The position numbers and the translations under genes are program-made. Below are positions 16,811 to 25,006 of a stretch of DNA of 64,000 bases, piece after piece. The stretch comes from Fibrobacterota bacterium. Its GTDB lineage: Bacteria; Fibrobacterota; Chitinivibrionia; Chitinivibrionales; Chitinispirillaceae. The DNA is taken from assembly GCA_023436205.1 (NCBI GenBank), contig JAEZKC010000072.1:62001-126000 (forward strand), given 5' to 3'. Every line of letters begins with the position of its first letter. Positions within the stretch are counted from its first letter, which is position 1. The notes below the pieces were generated by a model. The model made no database searches. It was not told where the DNA came from and saw only the letters and a list, made by a program, of their open reading frames with translations.

Positions 16811-17275
16811 TCAGTTCAACTGCCATATCCTGAAATTCAAGACAGATGCAAAGGCAACCCAGAAGAGATAGGGGAGAAGCAGAATCGCCCCAGTCCGGCT
16901 GATGCGCCAGAAGAGAATAACTATGATAAGGATGGCTGCAAAAAGGAAAATGATTTCTACAAAGGCCCCAAAGGGTTTTTTCCAGCCGAAGAAGATTACC
17001 GACCATAGGGAATTTAAAAAAAGCTGCAATCCGAAGGCTATATAAGCACCACGTTTTCTTCCTGCCGGTTTGTTCCAAATCAGGTAAAGCGCCACCCCCA
17101 TTAGCGTATAGAGAATAGTCCAAACGGGACCAAAAACAGTTGCCGGCGGATTGAAGGATGGTTTCTGAAGCTGTTTATACCAATCATCTATTGCGGACCC
17201 TGTTGTTGTCGATCCCAGAGCCCCTGCACTCAATGATAAAAGAATACTGGCTGGAAGCTTGTAGATGTTTTTCAT
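16811..17275 (-). CDS. tspO: TspO/MBR family protein
   Basis: Integral membrane protein of the TspO (tryptophan-rich sensory/translocator) family, 154 residues with five predicted helices. Family signatures seen are the W-Y-K-Q-L-Q-K-P-S-F-N-P-P stretch in the first loop, FGPVWTILYTLMG, and LFLNSLWSVIFFG, with a closing LNFRIWQLN. Members bind porphyrins and take part in tetrapyrrole or stress responses. It stands alone on the minus strand with no metabolic neighbours, so its role here cannot be narrowed. Confidence 0.93.
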   Translation of the reverse strand: MKNIYKLPASILLSLSAGALGSTTTGSAIDDWYKQLQKPSFNPPATVFGPVWTILYTLMGVALYLIWNKPAGRKRGAYIAFGLQLFLNSLWSVIFFGWKKPFGAFVEIIFLFAAILIIVILFWRISRTGAILLLPYLFWVAFASVLNFRIWQLN

Positions 17276-17482
17276 ATATGCTCCGTCACTCGGATTATTG
17301 AAACCATGTTCATTCTACGTATTCTGCATTCAAATATCATTCCCCGTAAACCAAGAAATAAGCCCCCTCATTCGCCAATCTATTTGGAGCCGATGCAACC
17401 GCGAGATCCACAATATTGCGATTCTGTACAACGAATCCTTCTTAGAACATTGTATATGTAGAATTTCTCCTGGGTGGGCACT

Positions 17483-17689
17483 ATGGAGGTTGTTACAATT
17501 TCATCGAAACTCCAGGTAGTGATTCCTAAAAAACTTTGTAAGGCGTTTAATCTTTATCCCGGGCAGAAAGTGCAGGTAATTGCTACAAACGGGAGAGTGG
17601 AACTGGTGCCGATTCATTCAGTCAAGGAACTCAGAGGATTCATAAAAGACATAGATACAGATGTCAGACGGGAACCAGACAGCACATGA
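17483..17689 (+). CDS. AbrB/VapB-type antitoxin
   Basis: A 68-residue protein with the SpoVT/AbrB swapped-hairpin DNA-binding domain in its first 45 residues (VTISSKLQVVIPKKL and LYPGQKVQVI) and a C-terminal tail (KDIDTDVRREPDS) like that of VapB antitoxins, which wraps around a PIN-domain toxin. Start taken as ATG 17483; GTG 17474 would add three residues. The stop overlaps a following ATG as ATGA, the usual antitoxin-toxin coupling, but the toxin frame is cut after nine codons. Confidence 0.8.
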   Translation: MEVVTISSKLQVVIPKKLCKAFNLYPGQKVQVIATNGRVELVPIHSVKELRGFIKDIDTDVRREPDST

Positions 17690-17715
17690 ATCTGATTGAT
17701 TCTTTTGGAGGGTAA
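17686..17715 (+). pseudogene. Nine-codon remnant of a VapC-type PIN toxin
   Basis: Directly coupled (ATGA) to the antitoxin, the frame reads MNLIDSFGG and then a stop. PIN toxins of this class begin with a similar hydrophobic strand and the first catalytic Asp (here Asp 5). No further PIN sequence is recognised in the next 60 bases before the convergent gene end. I read this as a deleted toxin, leaving an orphan antitoxin. Confidence 0.55.
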
Positions 17716-17776
17716 ATCGGGCGAGGGTAAACTGTTCTTATCAGAATCAGAATGCCCCCACCAGAAAAATTTCCGA

Positions 17777-20356
17777 TTACTGTGTTATTGAGAGACACTT
17801 CTTTAGGATCGTATTTCCGTTTTCGTCACGCAGAAGAACCAGAAAGGTGCCGGACGGTACATGCGATGTCTTGAAGATGTGTACTCCTGCTGCAATTTTG
17901 CCGCTGAAAAATGTATTTACCGCTCGTCCTCTCACATCATAGAGTACCACATCGACTGTTTGATTTCGCGGAGCCCGGATATCCAGATTTCCCAGTCTCT
18001 GAGTGATTTCCCAAGTTCTAACACCGGCTGTCAATTCAGCCGAGGCTGCAGTACTCGGTGTTACATTTCCCCAAACTTCCGTTTCGAAGATGGAGAACCA
18101 GTTGTTGCTGCCGGAATTTGAGGCGGTCATGGTGAGCTTGACATAGCGGCCGTTTGCCGGAGTGACTATTATGGTCTGCAACCCGACATTCAGTTCGGTT
18201 GTACCGCTCCAGACCTCGGTCATTGAACCATCGCCCACTTCGATTTTAAGTTGATAGGTGCGCGTGGCTGCGTTGTTGAGCATGAGTCTGATTGCTTTGA
18301 CTGTGTGGGCTTTTTCAAGATCATAGATGATCCATGCGTTACTCAGGGTATTGTCGTTTGCCCATCTGGTGGTGATGTTGTCATCGTAAGAATTGACTGC
18401 CGGGTTGCCTTCCTGCTCCGCTGCCGCCTGATCAGAAACGATGGGGATTTTCTCAGATCCTGCAGGCGTCTGTTTTGTGAAGAACGCACTTACAACCAGA
18501 TTTGCATTGAGTGTCACAGTGGCCGGATTGGCTTGACCGTTGAGCTCACCGCTCCAGCCGCTGAAAACATAGCCTGCCGCAGGGGTTGCGGTAAGGGTGA
18601 CCACAGTGCCGGAAGCGTAGCCAGTCCCATTGGGAGAGCGGGTGACGCTACCCTGACCGATAATGCTGGTGGTCAGAGTGAAAGAGACGACAGTGGTACG
18701 CTTCTTAAGCTGGTCCAGATAAAGTGATTGAGGTTCCAGTGTCTGCGCCAGTCCGATTCCCTCCACATGGTCCGCTGGATCGGTTTTCGGTGCCGATGTT
18801 GTTGTTGAAGACGTATTTACAGATGTTCTGGTTCCCCACGTTCCTATGACGTATCCGTAGCGGGCCTGCTGGGAGTGAATCACCCATGATGTGGGGCCGC
18901 TGCCCAGTCCCTGAGTATTCCAGTACACACTGTGTGCTGCAGTAAGATTGTGTTTGGGTGTACTACCATAAGGACGGTAGGCTGCCTGGAAGTTGCTGTT
19001 GTCGGAAGTGCATTGGTCAAAGAGGTTGGACGGGCTGAAATGCATGTGGTGATCACTGCCCTTGCCTGAAGTGGTCATGGAACCGGTAGCTCCGGTCTGC
19101 ACACCGCTGTTTTTATCAATACATCTGAAAAAGACATTCCCGCTGCCATACATGTGAGAAAGAACAAAACCATGGCGGCTGAACGAGGATTTACAGTTTT
19201 TCAGAAGATTCTCGTTCCCCTGAATTCTGTACATATACCCGTTCCCTCCTCCGCCACCGTACTGATCGTATTGAAAATGGCAGGAGTCAACTGTAATGCC
19301 CCTTGTGTAACTGAGAGCCAGTCCGTTGGAGAGCATGTGTGCTCCGGAACTGTTTGCGCTATGGCCGTAGCTTTCCACTTTACGAACCCATCCATTGCGC
19401 ACCCGGCTAATGGAAACAAGGAAAGAAGCATGACAGTCATAGGAAGCGTTACCTGCAGTGTTGTAGTCCTCTTCGCCCCAGCCAGTTGTTCCGGGGTGTT
19501 GCACATTACCTATGGAAAAGTTTTCAAGCCCCACCTCTTCAATCATGGCTGGTGAGAGGTGAACGCGAGCATTGTCCCGAGTTTTCATGGCGTAGCGGAT
19601 TGGCGCGTCGATGGTGATTGTCTTTGCAGATGTATTTACGGATTCAACTTGGCGATAATATATAAATCCGGGGAATGAAGCTCCGGACCACTCGTTTTCC
19701 TTGTGTTCCGTAATCCAACCTTCGGTAATGTCGGATCGGAGCAGCACCCAATCACCTGCTTTAAACAGGGATGGATTATCAACTGGTATGATGGTAACCG
19801 GGCCCATGAGGTCGGATGTGATTTTTGCGTTAGTGGAGGGCGGGCTGGTCCAGGTGCTTCCTGTAAAGGGATTAACAGAGATGACCGATTTGTTGCGCAT
19901 CTGATAGCTTGTATTGAGAATGAAGGTTTTCCCGACCCCTTCTCCGCGGAGCACCACGTTTGATCCAGTGATACGCAGGCTATAGTTGTTGTTTCCCGGG
20001 TTGACGCGATACGTTCCTGCGGGAAGATAGACCACGCCACTCCCTGAGGATACCACTTGATTTATGGCGCTCTGAATTGCACTGGTTGCATCGGTGCTGC
20101 CTGTTTTATCAGCATTGTAAGGTGCTTTAGTGACATCAATCACATTGGTGGAAACTGTCGGTAGTGCCTTCTCGCCACGGTGGTAGCCTGCATAGGAAAA
20201 ATCCTGAATGAGCATATCGGTGTAGAAGGAGCTGTCGACTGGAGGTCTCCAGTTTGTCGGATAAAGTGGGCTATTCCAGGCAAAAAGGCTCTGAGCTGTC
20301 AAAAAGATGACTGCCCATGTTCTGGTACCTTGCAGTATCCTGTGGCTATCCGTCAT
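17777..20356 (-). CDS. Secreted pectate-lyase-like beta-helix protein with F5/8 type C domain
   Basis: Secreted polysaccharidase of 859 residues. A signal peptide (RTWAVIFLTAQSLFAW) is followed by a right-handed beta-helix domain of the pectate lyase 3 superfamily (about 70-540; DATSAIQSAINQVV and GSGVVYLPAGTYRV are typical). Next are one InlB-like repeat (about 555-625), a discoidin/F5-8 type C (CBM32-like) domain (about 635-765) that would bind sugar, and a C-terminal sorting domain (VDVVLYDVRGRAV). Ribosome site GGGGGG precedes the start. It is the last gene of a probable operon behind a TIGR02147 gene, a lipoprotein and a GH-A hydrolase. Substrate is not known; a pectic or related glycan is likely. 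Confidence 0.85.
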   Translation of the reverse strand: MTDSHRILQGTRTWAVIFLTAQSLFAWNSPLYPTNWRPPVDSSFYTDMLIQDFSYAGYHRGEKALPTVSTNVIDVTKAPYNADKTGSTDATSAIQSAINQVVSSGSGVVYLPAGTYRVNPGNNNYSLRITGSNVVLRGEGVGKTFILNTSYQMRNKSVISVNPFTGSTWTSPPSTNAKITSDLMGPVTIIPVDNPSLFKAGDWVLLRSDITEGWITEHKENEWSGASFPGFIYYRQVESVNTSAKTITIDAPIRYAMKTRDNARVHLSPAMIEEVGLENFSIGNVQHPGTTGWGEEDYNTAGNASYDCHASFLVSISRVRNGWVRKVESYGHSANSSGAHMLSNGLALSYTRGITVDSCHFQYDQYGGGGGNGYMYRIQGNENLLKNCKSSFSRHGFVLSHMYGSGNVFFRCIDKNSGVQTGATGSMTTSGKGSDHHMHFSPSNLFDQCTSDNSNFQAAYRPYGSTPKHNLTAAHSVYWNTQGLGSGPTSWVIHSQQARYGYVIGTWGTRTSVNTSSTTTSAPKTDPADHVEGIGLAQTLEPQSLYLDQLKKRTTVVSFTLTTSIIGQGSVTRSPNGTGYASGTVVTLTATPAAGYVFSGWSGELNGQANPATVTLNANLVVSAFFTKQTPAGSEKIPIVSDQAAAEQEGNPAVNSYDDNITTRWANDNTLSNAWIIYDLEKAHTVKAIRLMLNNAATRTYQLKIEVGDGSMTEVWSGTTELNVGLQTIIVTPANGRYVKLTMTASNSGSNNWFSIFETEVWGNVTPSTAASAELTAGVRTWEITQRLGNLDIRAPRNQTVDVVLYDVRGRAVNTFFSGKIAAGVHIFKTSHVPSGTFLVLLRDENGNTILKKCLSITQ

Positions 20357-20428
20357 TTGTTCCCCCCTGATATCGTATTTTTTCGTGTAAAGTTCGTATT
20401 AATTCATTAACGTACAATACTTTTATAT

Positions 20429-22192
20429 TCATTCAAATACTGCCAAACTCTTCCTGTATAACTCTTTTCCGTTTCTGGTGCGGACAGATAGCAAATAGAA
20501 CCCGGGAGCTGTTTTCACGGCAGCAGAAGTAAAAGTCTGCGCCCCTGAAGATACGAAACCTTTGTAAATTACTGAAGTGGCTTTCCCCTTTATATCGTAA
20601 AGTAGAATCTCTACATTTTTTCTTTGAGGTGCTTTTATGATCAGACCGCTGCGGTTTAGCTGTGCCGACCAATTCGAAGTTCCATTTAAGGTTGTATGCG
20701 GCTCTGAAACAGTCACGAGTGAAGAGGTATCTGAAAGTTCAAATGAAGTTACCGAATAGCTTTTAAAGGTATAGTCAATAGTATTCCCCGCCACCGATAC
20801 AGAAGTGCCCGGAATGTCTGGAAGAGTGCAGTTCTGGTCTGCCTGGATATTGTCAATGCTGGCTCCGGTTGTTGATGATATCGAAGGGGCACTGAGCACC
20901 CGCACCAGGGCTTTATGGTAGTTCAATCCGCTGATGTCAAGAGTTGCGGATTGATCACTCTGGTTCTTGTTTATCACCAGTAAATAAAGCTTATCCGGTT
21001 CAGTTTCTTTCCTTGATGCCCATATTGATAGTTTACTTTCATCATTGAATATGGTTTCAACCATGGAATCACCAAAATATCTTTTGTACATAACATAGGT
21101 ATACCAGACCGGTCTGATGTTGAAATCCGAATCAATTATGGCATAACTTTGACGTCCTTGAAGTAAAAACTGGGTGATAAAATCAGCACCATAATAAGAA
21201 AGTCGTCCTATCACATCGGCAGCCCAGATTGCGTGAGCAAAAGTTGTATCAACCAGTGACCCGCCCCCGGCAGTAGGGCTTAATTCTGTAACTCCGATGG
21301 GGGCACCCGGAGAATACTGATCCCGCAGATGATTCAACCCGTAAGAAAACTCTTCCATGAAGCGGTTGACCATTCGTATACAGCCGTTCTGATGCCACAA
21401 GCTTGCATTTGTAGGATACTCGAATGACAGGAGGTTTGAGATTGATGGATACTGCCCATGACTTGTATTGGTCTGAGTTGCCAATAAAGGATAATAATGA
21501 ATGGTGATGGCATCTGTTGTGGTTCCGGATGTCTGCAGAAAGGGCTTGAGCCAGTTTTCTATTAGAGGCGGCTGATGTATTGCAGGACCAGTAATCATGA
21601 TAGAGGGATCAACTGCTTTCATGGCATCTGAATAACGTTTTACTCTTTGGGCATAACTTTCCGGGGTTACTGCATAGGCATCTTTGTAGAGTGTCGGTTC
21701 GTTTCCTACTTCAAAGTATTTGATGTTGAAAGAATTGTCCACATTGCAGTATTTGACAATATCGGCAGCCATAGCAGGGTCGTCAATTTTTCCATTTACT
21801 ATTAATAGAAGCTGTGCCCCGATCTCATCAGAAAAATCCTTGATACTGTTCAGAAAATCTGCCCTGAGAGTACGTGTGTACAAGCCGGAACCGCTGCTCC
21901 ATCCTGTGGTGTTATTTCTGTCAAACCATGAATCGTCCGCCTCGTTTCCGGCAGGAAATCGAATGACTTTTATTCCTGCTTCTTTCGCGACGGAAACAAG
22001 CCGGGGATCTCGACTGGAAGCAGGGTGATATGAACGGTAGGTCCATATCCCAACATTAGTACCTAATCCTACTTGGAAAAACGGCCTCTTGGTCGTTGAT
22101 GCATTTACCTGAAGATTTACTTGAGCTGAAATGCTTTGAACAAAAAAACAAACACATAATGGAAATGATAGTACACATATTCTCTTCCACAT
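20429..22192 (-). CDS. Secreted clan GH-A glycoside hydrolase (arabinofuranosidase-like)
   Basis: Secreted enzyme of about 587 residues. The start is ATG 22192, with AAAGGGGGG upstream and a clear signal peptide (VLSFPLCVCFFVQSISA); the longer frame to 22240 has no such support. The TIM-barrel shows the acid/base motif FEVGNEPTLY (Glu near 165) and a likely nucleophile in GVTELSP (Glu near 302), as in clan GH-A families such as GH39, GH44 and GH51. The C-terminus has a beta-sandwich (VIDYTF-type region) and a sorting domain (VEILLYDIKGKATS). The exact family is uncertain; action on arabinan or related side chains of pectin fits the neighbourhood. Confidence 0.8.
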   Translation of the reverse strand: MWKRICVLSFPLCVCFFVQSISAQVNLQVNASTTKRPFFQVGLGTNVGIWTYRSYHPASSRDPRLVSVAKEAGIKVIRFPAGNEADDSWFDRNNTTGWSSGSGLYTRTLRADFLNSIKDFSDEIGAQLLLIVNGKIDDPAMAADIVKYCNVDNSFNIKYFEVGNEPTLYKDAYAVTPESYAQRVKRYSDAMKAVDPSIMITGPAIHQPPLIENWLKPFLQTSGTTTDAITIHYYPLLATQTNTSHGQYPSISNLLSFEYPTNASLWHQNGCIRMVNRFMEEFSYGLNHLRDQYSPGAPIGVTELSPTAGGGSLVDTTFAHAIWAADVIGRLSYYGADFITQFLLQGRQSYAIIDSDFNIRPVWYTYVMYKRYFGDSMVETIFNDESKLSIWASRKETEPDKLYLLVINKNQSDQSATLDISGLNYHKALVRVLSAPSISSTTGASIDNIQADQNCTLPDIPGTSVSVAGNTIDYTFKSYSVTSFELSDTSSLVTVSEPHTTLNGTSNWSAQLNRSGLIIKAPQRKNVEILLYDIKGKATSVIYKGFVSSGAQTFTSAAVKTAPGFYLLSVRTRNGKELYRKSLAVFE

Positions 22193-22288
22193 AAAATCCC
22201 CCCTTTTAAGCTCACAATTGGAGTTGGAGCATTTTGTCATTCCAAAATGGAACTACATTCAATGATTGCAATACTTTTCCGGCAAGCC

Positions 22289-23509
22289 CTACCGTGCTCC
22301 TATTGCCCATTGTGCGCAATTCTCAAGGAGTACCCAACCCTCTTCGGTCAGTTTGGCTACATCGGCGTTAAGGAGCAGAAAGGTGATTCGCCTTGCTGGT
22401 GCGTTAGTTCCTACCATAGCTGCCCCTTTTTCATAACTGAAGATCACAGCTTTGTTTGTATCGCCAGGTAGGTGGGCAATTATGGTGGCTTCAGATGAGG
22501 GAATTCCCCATTCAATCTGTCCTGCACTGGTCAAAAGTGCCACTTCACCTGAATAAGGAGAAGCTGCCGGATGATCAGGTGATGTAATCTGCACAGAACT
22601 AATCTCCTGATCATAGCCAAAGTGAGTGTCCCGGATTGTATCGGTCATTCCCAAATTATCTAGTAAATATATTTCCATATCCAGTACTGGTATGGAGACA
22701 TCTCTAAGTTTATTAGCCATAGTGTCTGCATCTGCAGAAGCACTTATGACAAGGAGCGCTCTTCCTGAGGTCAGATCGGGTGTAAAGGTCCTGTCGGAAA
22801 CAATATCCACTCTGTAGCCAAGCTGGGAGAACCTTTCTTTAACAAGTAAATCTGAACTGTGAACGGTTCCGTCTGGCAGAAGTCTTGTCAGGAAGAGAAC
22901 TGAGGCGGCTATGGCAGTGTCCCCCGGGAGTAATGTGGTGGAGTCAGAGATAATGCCACTGCTGCTTTCTGCGCTGTAAAGGATTGCCGGCAGATCTCCG
23001 GACGGAAGGCTGCTGATCCAAACCCCTTCGGCCCCCGGTTCAATTCGGGCGCTGTAAGGGGTCCCACGAATATAGACGTGCACTGTCTGTCCGGCAAGAC
23101 TGCCGGGAACGGGGATGTAGATAGAACCGGGAGTATTAAGCTGTAAAGGTGTAATGTGTGTGGTATCACTTTCCAACGGTACTATTCTTATACTTCTTGA
23201 GAATGCATTAGTTCCGTCTTCAGATCTCAAGGAGATAATGTTGTAAAGACCGGTATCGGCATAGAGGACAAATCTTCCGTGTTCATCACTAATGCTGCTC
23301 AGAGAATCTGAAAGTGACCCGTCACTAAGGGGATTATAACCGACTGGAAAAGCCTGCACAGATACTCCACTAACTGGATTCAACTCTGAATCGAGCACAT
23401 AGCCAACCATGATTCCGTTTCCGGCTTCCGAGCCGCCGCCGCTCACTGAATTGACGCACTTAAGCAGGGTCAGCAGAAGCGGCAGCAGGAGAAAAAGCTT
23501 GGAGTTCAT
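22289..23509 (-). CDS. Lipoprotein with carboxypeptidase-regulatory-like domain, coupled to TIGR02147 gene
   Basis: Predicted lipoprotein of 406 residues. A hydrophobic N-terminus ends in LTLLKC (Cys 18), an imperfect lipobox with Lys before the Cys, followed by a Gly/Ser-rich linker. Residues about 32-110 form a CarboxypepD-regulatory-like beta-sandwich (GYVLDSELNPVSGVSV, then GRFVLYADTGLYNI). The remainder, about residues 125-400, is not recognised; it ends in a segment LLENCAQWAIG that resembles the end of a flavodoxin- or glutamine-amidotransferase-like fold seen in polysaccharide-related proteins. Start ATG 23509 overlaps the stop of the upstream regulator gene (ATGA). The same pairing recurs at 50622-53095. 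It may act as a surface sensor; this is inference. Confidence 0.75.
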   Translation of the reverse strand: MNSKLFLLLPLLLTLLKCVNSVSGGGSEAGNGIMVGYVLDSELNPVSGVSVQAFPVGYNPLSDGSLSDSLSSISDEHGRFVLYADTGLYNIISLRSEDGTNAFSRSIRIVPLESDTTHITPLQLNTPGSIYIPVPGSLAGQTVHVYIRGTPYSARIEPGAEGVWISSLPSGDLPAILYSAESSSGIISDSTTLLPGDTAIAASVLFLTRLLPDGTVHSSDLLVKERFSQLGYRVDIVSDRTFTPDLTSGRALLVISASADADTMANKLRDVSIPVLDMEIYLLDNLGMTDTIRDTHFGYDQEISSVQITSPDHPAASPYSGEVALLTSAGQIEWGIPSSEATIIAHLPGDTNKAVIFSYEKGAAMVGTNAPARRITFLLLNADVAKLTEEGWVLLENCAQWAIGAR

Positions 23510-24387
23510 GATGCGGATGCTCCTTCTTTGGAATCCGTAAGTTTGGGCAGGTCCTTACTCCGGGGAAGAAGCTGAAAACCGCAGAAGCAAACAACCTGCG
23601 GCGTGGGGTCATTCTCTGCCATCGCGATCAGGCGTTTTCTGAAGTCCTGAATCTCCTTTTTCATAAGCTTGTATGTCTCCTTGGAGACACTTAATGTTAA
23701 TGAAGAGATGTCGCGCTCTTTTTTGTCTATGGTATCGAGGGCCAGAGCGCATTGCTGAATGGTCTTACGGTGATACTTGCGGATGAAAATAGAATCGACT
23801 TCCGGGCCCGAAGATACCACCTGCTGAAGCTGGCGGTAGGAACCGTCGGGGTTTTTAGCAATAAACCCGTTTTTGACGAGAAACTTCACGGCCCCCTGCG
23901 CCTGCACTGCACTGATCGGCGGGACACAGGCGCGGCCAAGCAGCCGGAAGTCCTCCTTGAAATCAAGGACGGTCACCAGTTCCCGTAATACGGGGTAGTA
24001 CCATTTTTCAAAGAAATTGAGACGTTTATCCTGCAAGCTATGGTCGCTTTTAGCATGACGAAGCGACAGAACAATCCGCAGATATTCTTCCTTGCGCTGC
24101 GCTTTTTTTTCATCGGTGAAGCCCACAATCGCTTCAAAATAGCGGCTTTCCGAAGCTGAAAGCTTGAGGGCCTTACAGAAATGGGGAATGTACTGTTCCG
24201 ATAGCCGCCGCTGGCCGCTCATGACCCGATGAAGATGGTTGGGACTGCTCAGGCCGGCCTCGCGGCAGAAGAGCCGGTGGGAAAATCCATAGCGGCTCTG
24301 CTTGAGGTGACTGTAAACTGCCCGCAGATAATCCCGGTAATCAAAATAATCGTAGATGGATATCGGCAGAGTCGTCTTGTGCTCCAT
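23506..24387 (-). CDS. TIGR02147/DUF4423-family regulator-like protein
   Basis: Protein of 293 residues of the TIGR02147 family, a group described from Fibrobacter succinogenes paralogues. The N-terminus has the diagnostic IYDYFDYRDYLRAVY, followed by a helix-turn-helix-like region (RLFCREAGLSSPNHLHRVMSGQRRL), which suggests DNA binding. The C-terminal DUF4423 domain (about 120-270) includes RDISSLTLSVSKETY and KKEIQDFRKRL. No membrane segments, so it is cytoplasmic. It is translationally coupled to the lipoprotein gene and heads a likely operon with two polysaccharide-degrading enzymes. A role as a transcription factor responding to that lipoprotein is plausible but unproven. Confidence 0.88.
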   Translation of the reverse strand: MEHKTTLPISIYDYFDYRDYLRAVYSHLKQSRYGFSHRLFCREAGLSSPNHLHRVMSGQRRLSEQYIPHFCKALKLSASESRYFEAIVGFTDEKKAQRKEEYLRIVLSLRHAKSDHSLQDKRLNFFEKWYYPVLRELVTVLDFKEDFRLLGRACVPPISAVQAQGAVKFLVKNGFIAKNPDGSYRQLQQVVSSGPEVDSIFIRKYHRKTIQQCALALDTIDKKERDISSLTLSVSKETYKLMKKEIQDFRKRLIAMAENDPTPQVVCFCGFQLLPRSKDLPKLTDSKEGASAS

Positions 24388-24598
24388 AGTGATATTATAA
24401 GGGATCTATGGCTGAAAATCCAGTGATCTTTGAGCACATTTGGTAACGATTTGGAATTGTTGACCCTTTGGAGATGCCATAAAGCCCGATTCATTCATAA
24501 AAATGGTGCTAAATAGCTGGTAACAGAAATTCAGGAGCTTGGGGGATAGCCCCTCCCCCCCCCGCTGAAGTTACCAAAGGATTTCAGGGATGGGAGAA

Positions 24599-24632
24599 GT
24601 CTCCGGACAGCTTCTTAGGGCAAACCGGAGAC
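24599..24632 (-). terminator. Hairpin after the sorting-domain remnant
   Basis: GTCTCCGG and CCGGAGAC form a perfect 8-base-pair stem with an 18-base loop, nine bases after the stop of the decayed minus-strand gene. There is no T tract. It is probably the terminator of the lost gene. Confidence 0.4.
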
Positions 24633-24640
24633 GGTGATCC

Positions 24641-24860
24641 TCAATTAGAAATAATCAGACTTCGGGTAATAATGTTTGCTTTGTTGATGTCTCTCATAAC
24701 TGCTTTGTAAACACCGGCAGAAAGTTTCGGGAGAGAAGCAGAGCATTGATCGCCATCTACTCTTCCCCTGTACAGTTCTAATATGAAGCGTCCCCCTCAT
24801 ATCATAGATACAGACCGATACCGGCACCGATGAAGATGATATGATGGTGAGAAATGACAT
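24641..24860 (-). pseudogene. Remnant of a secreted protein: C-terminal sorting domain with one frameshift
   Basis: The minus strand encodes SSSVPVSVCIYDMRGTLHIR, a typical start of the sorting domain found at the end of the secreted enzymes here. A one-base shift near 24765 then gives DGDQCSASLPKLSAGVYKAV and a closing ITRSLIISN before a stop. The two frames join in the order expected for one domain. No catalytic part is left upstream. I read it as the 3' end of a lost cargo gene. Confidence 0.75.
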
Positions 24861-25006
24861 GTCAACTGCAAAGAGCGCTGAGGAAATCCAATAGTTAGTA
24901 TACTAGAATAAACGTGACACTGCCATTTCAGGAGTCATTTTAAATTTTTCGTGACCGCAAACCCTTGGGTTAGGCCGGTTCGGCTCCACTCTCGGCTATG
25001 CCATCG

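Larger units (their letters stand above)
24388..25006. other. Intergenic region with a decayed gene and a poly-C run
   Basis: Between the regulator and the histidine kinase gene. It contains the sorting-domain remnant listed separately, a hairpin just after it (24599-24632) and nine consecutive C residues at 24555-24563. Otherwise nothing is recognised. Confidence 0.5.

Noticed and set aside
24555..24563. Run of nine C residues as a phase-variation switch
   Set aside because: It lies in non-coding DNA beyond a decayed gene and is not placed in a promoter or reading frame that would make it useful.
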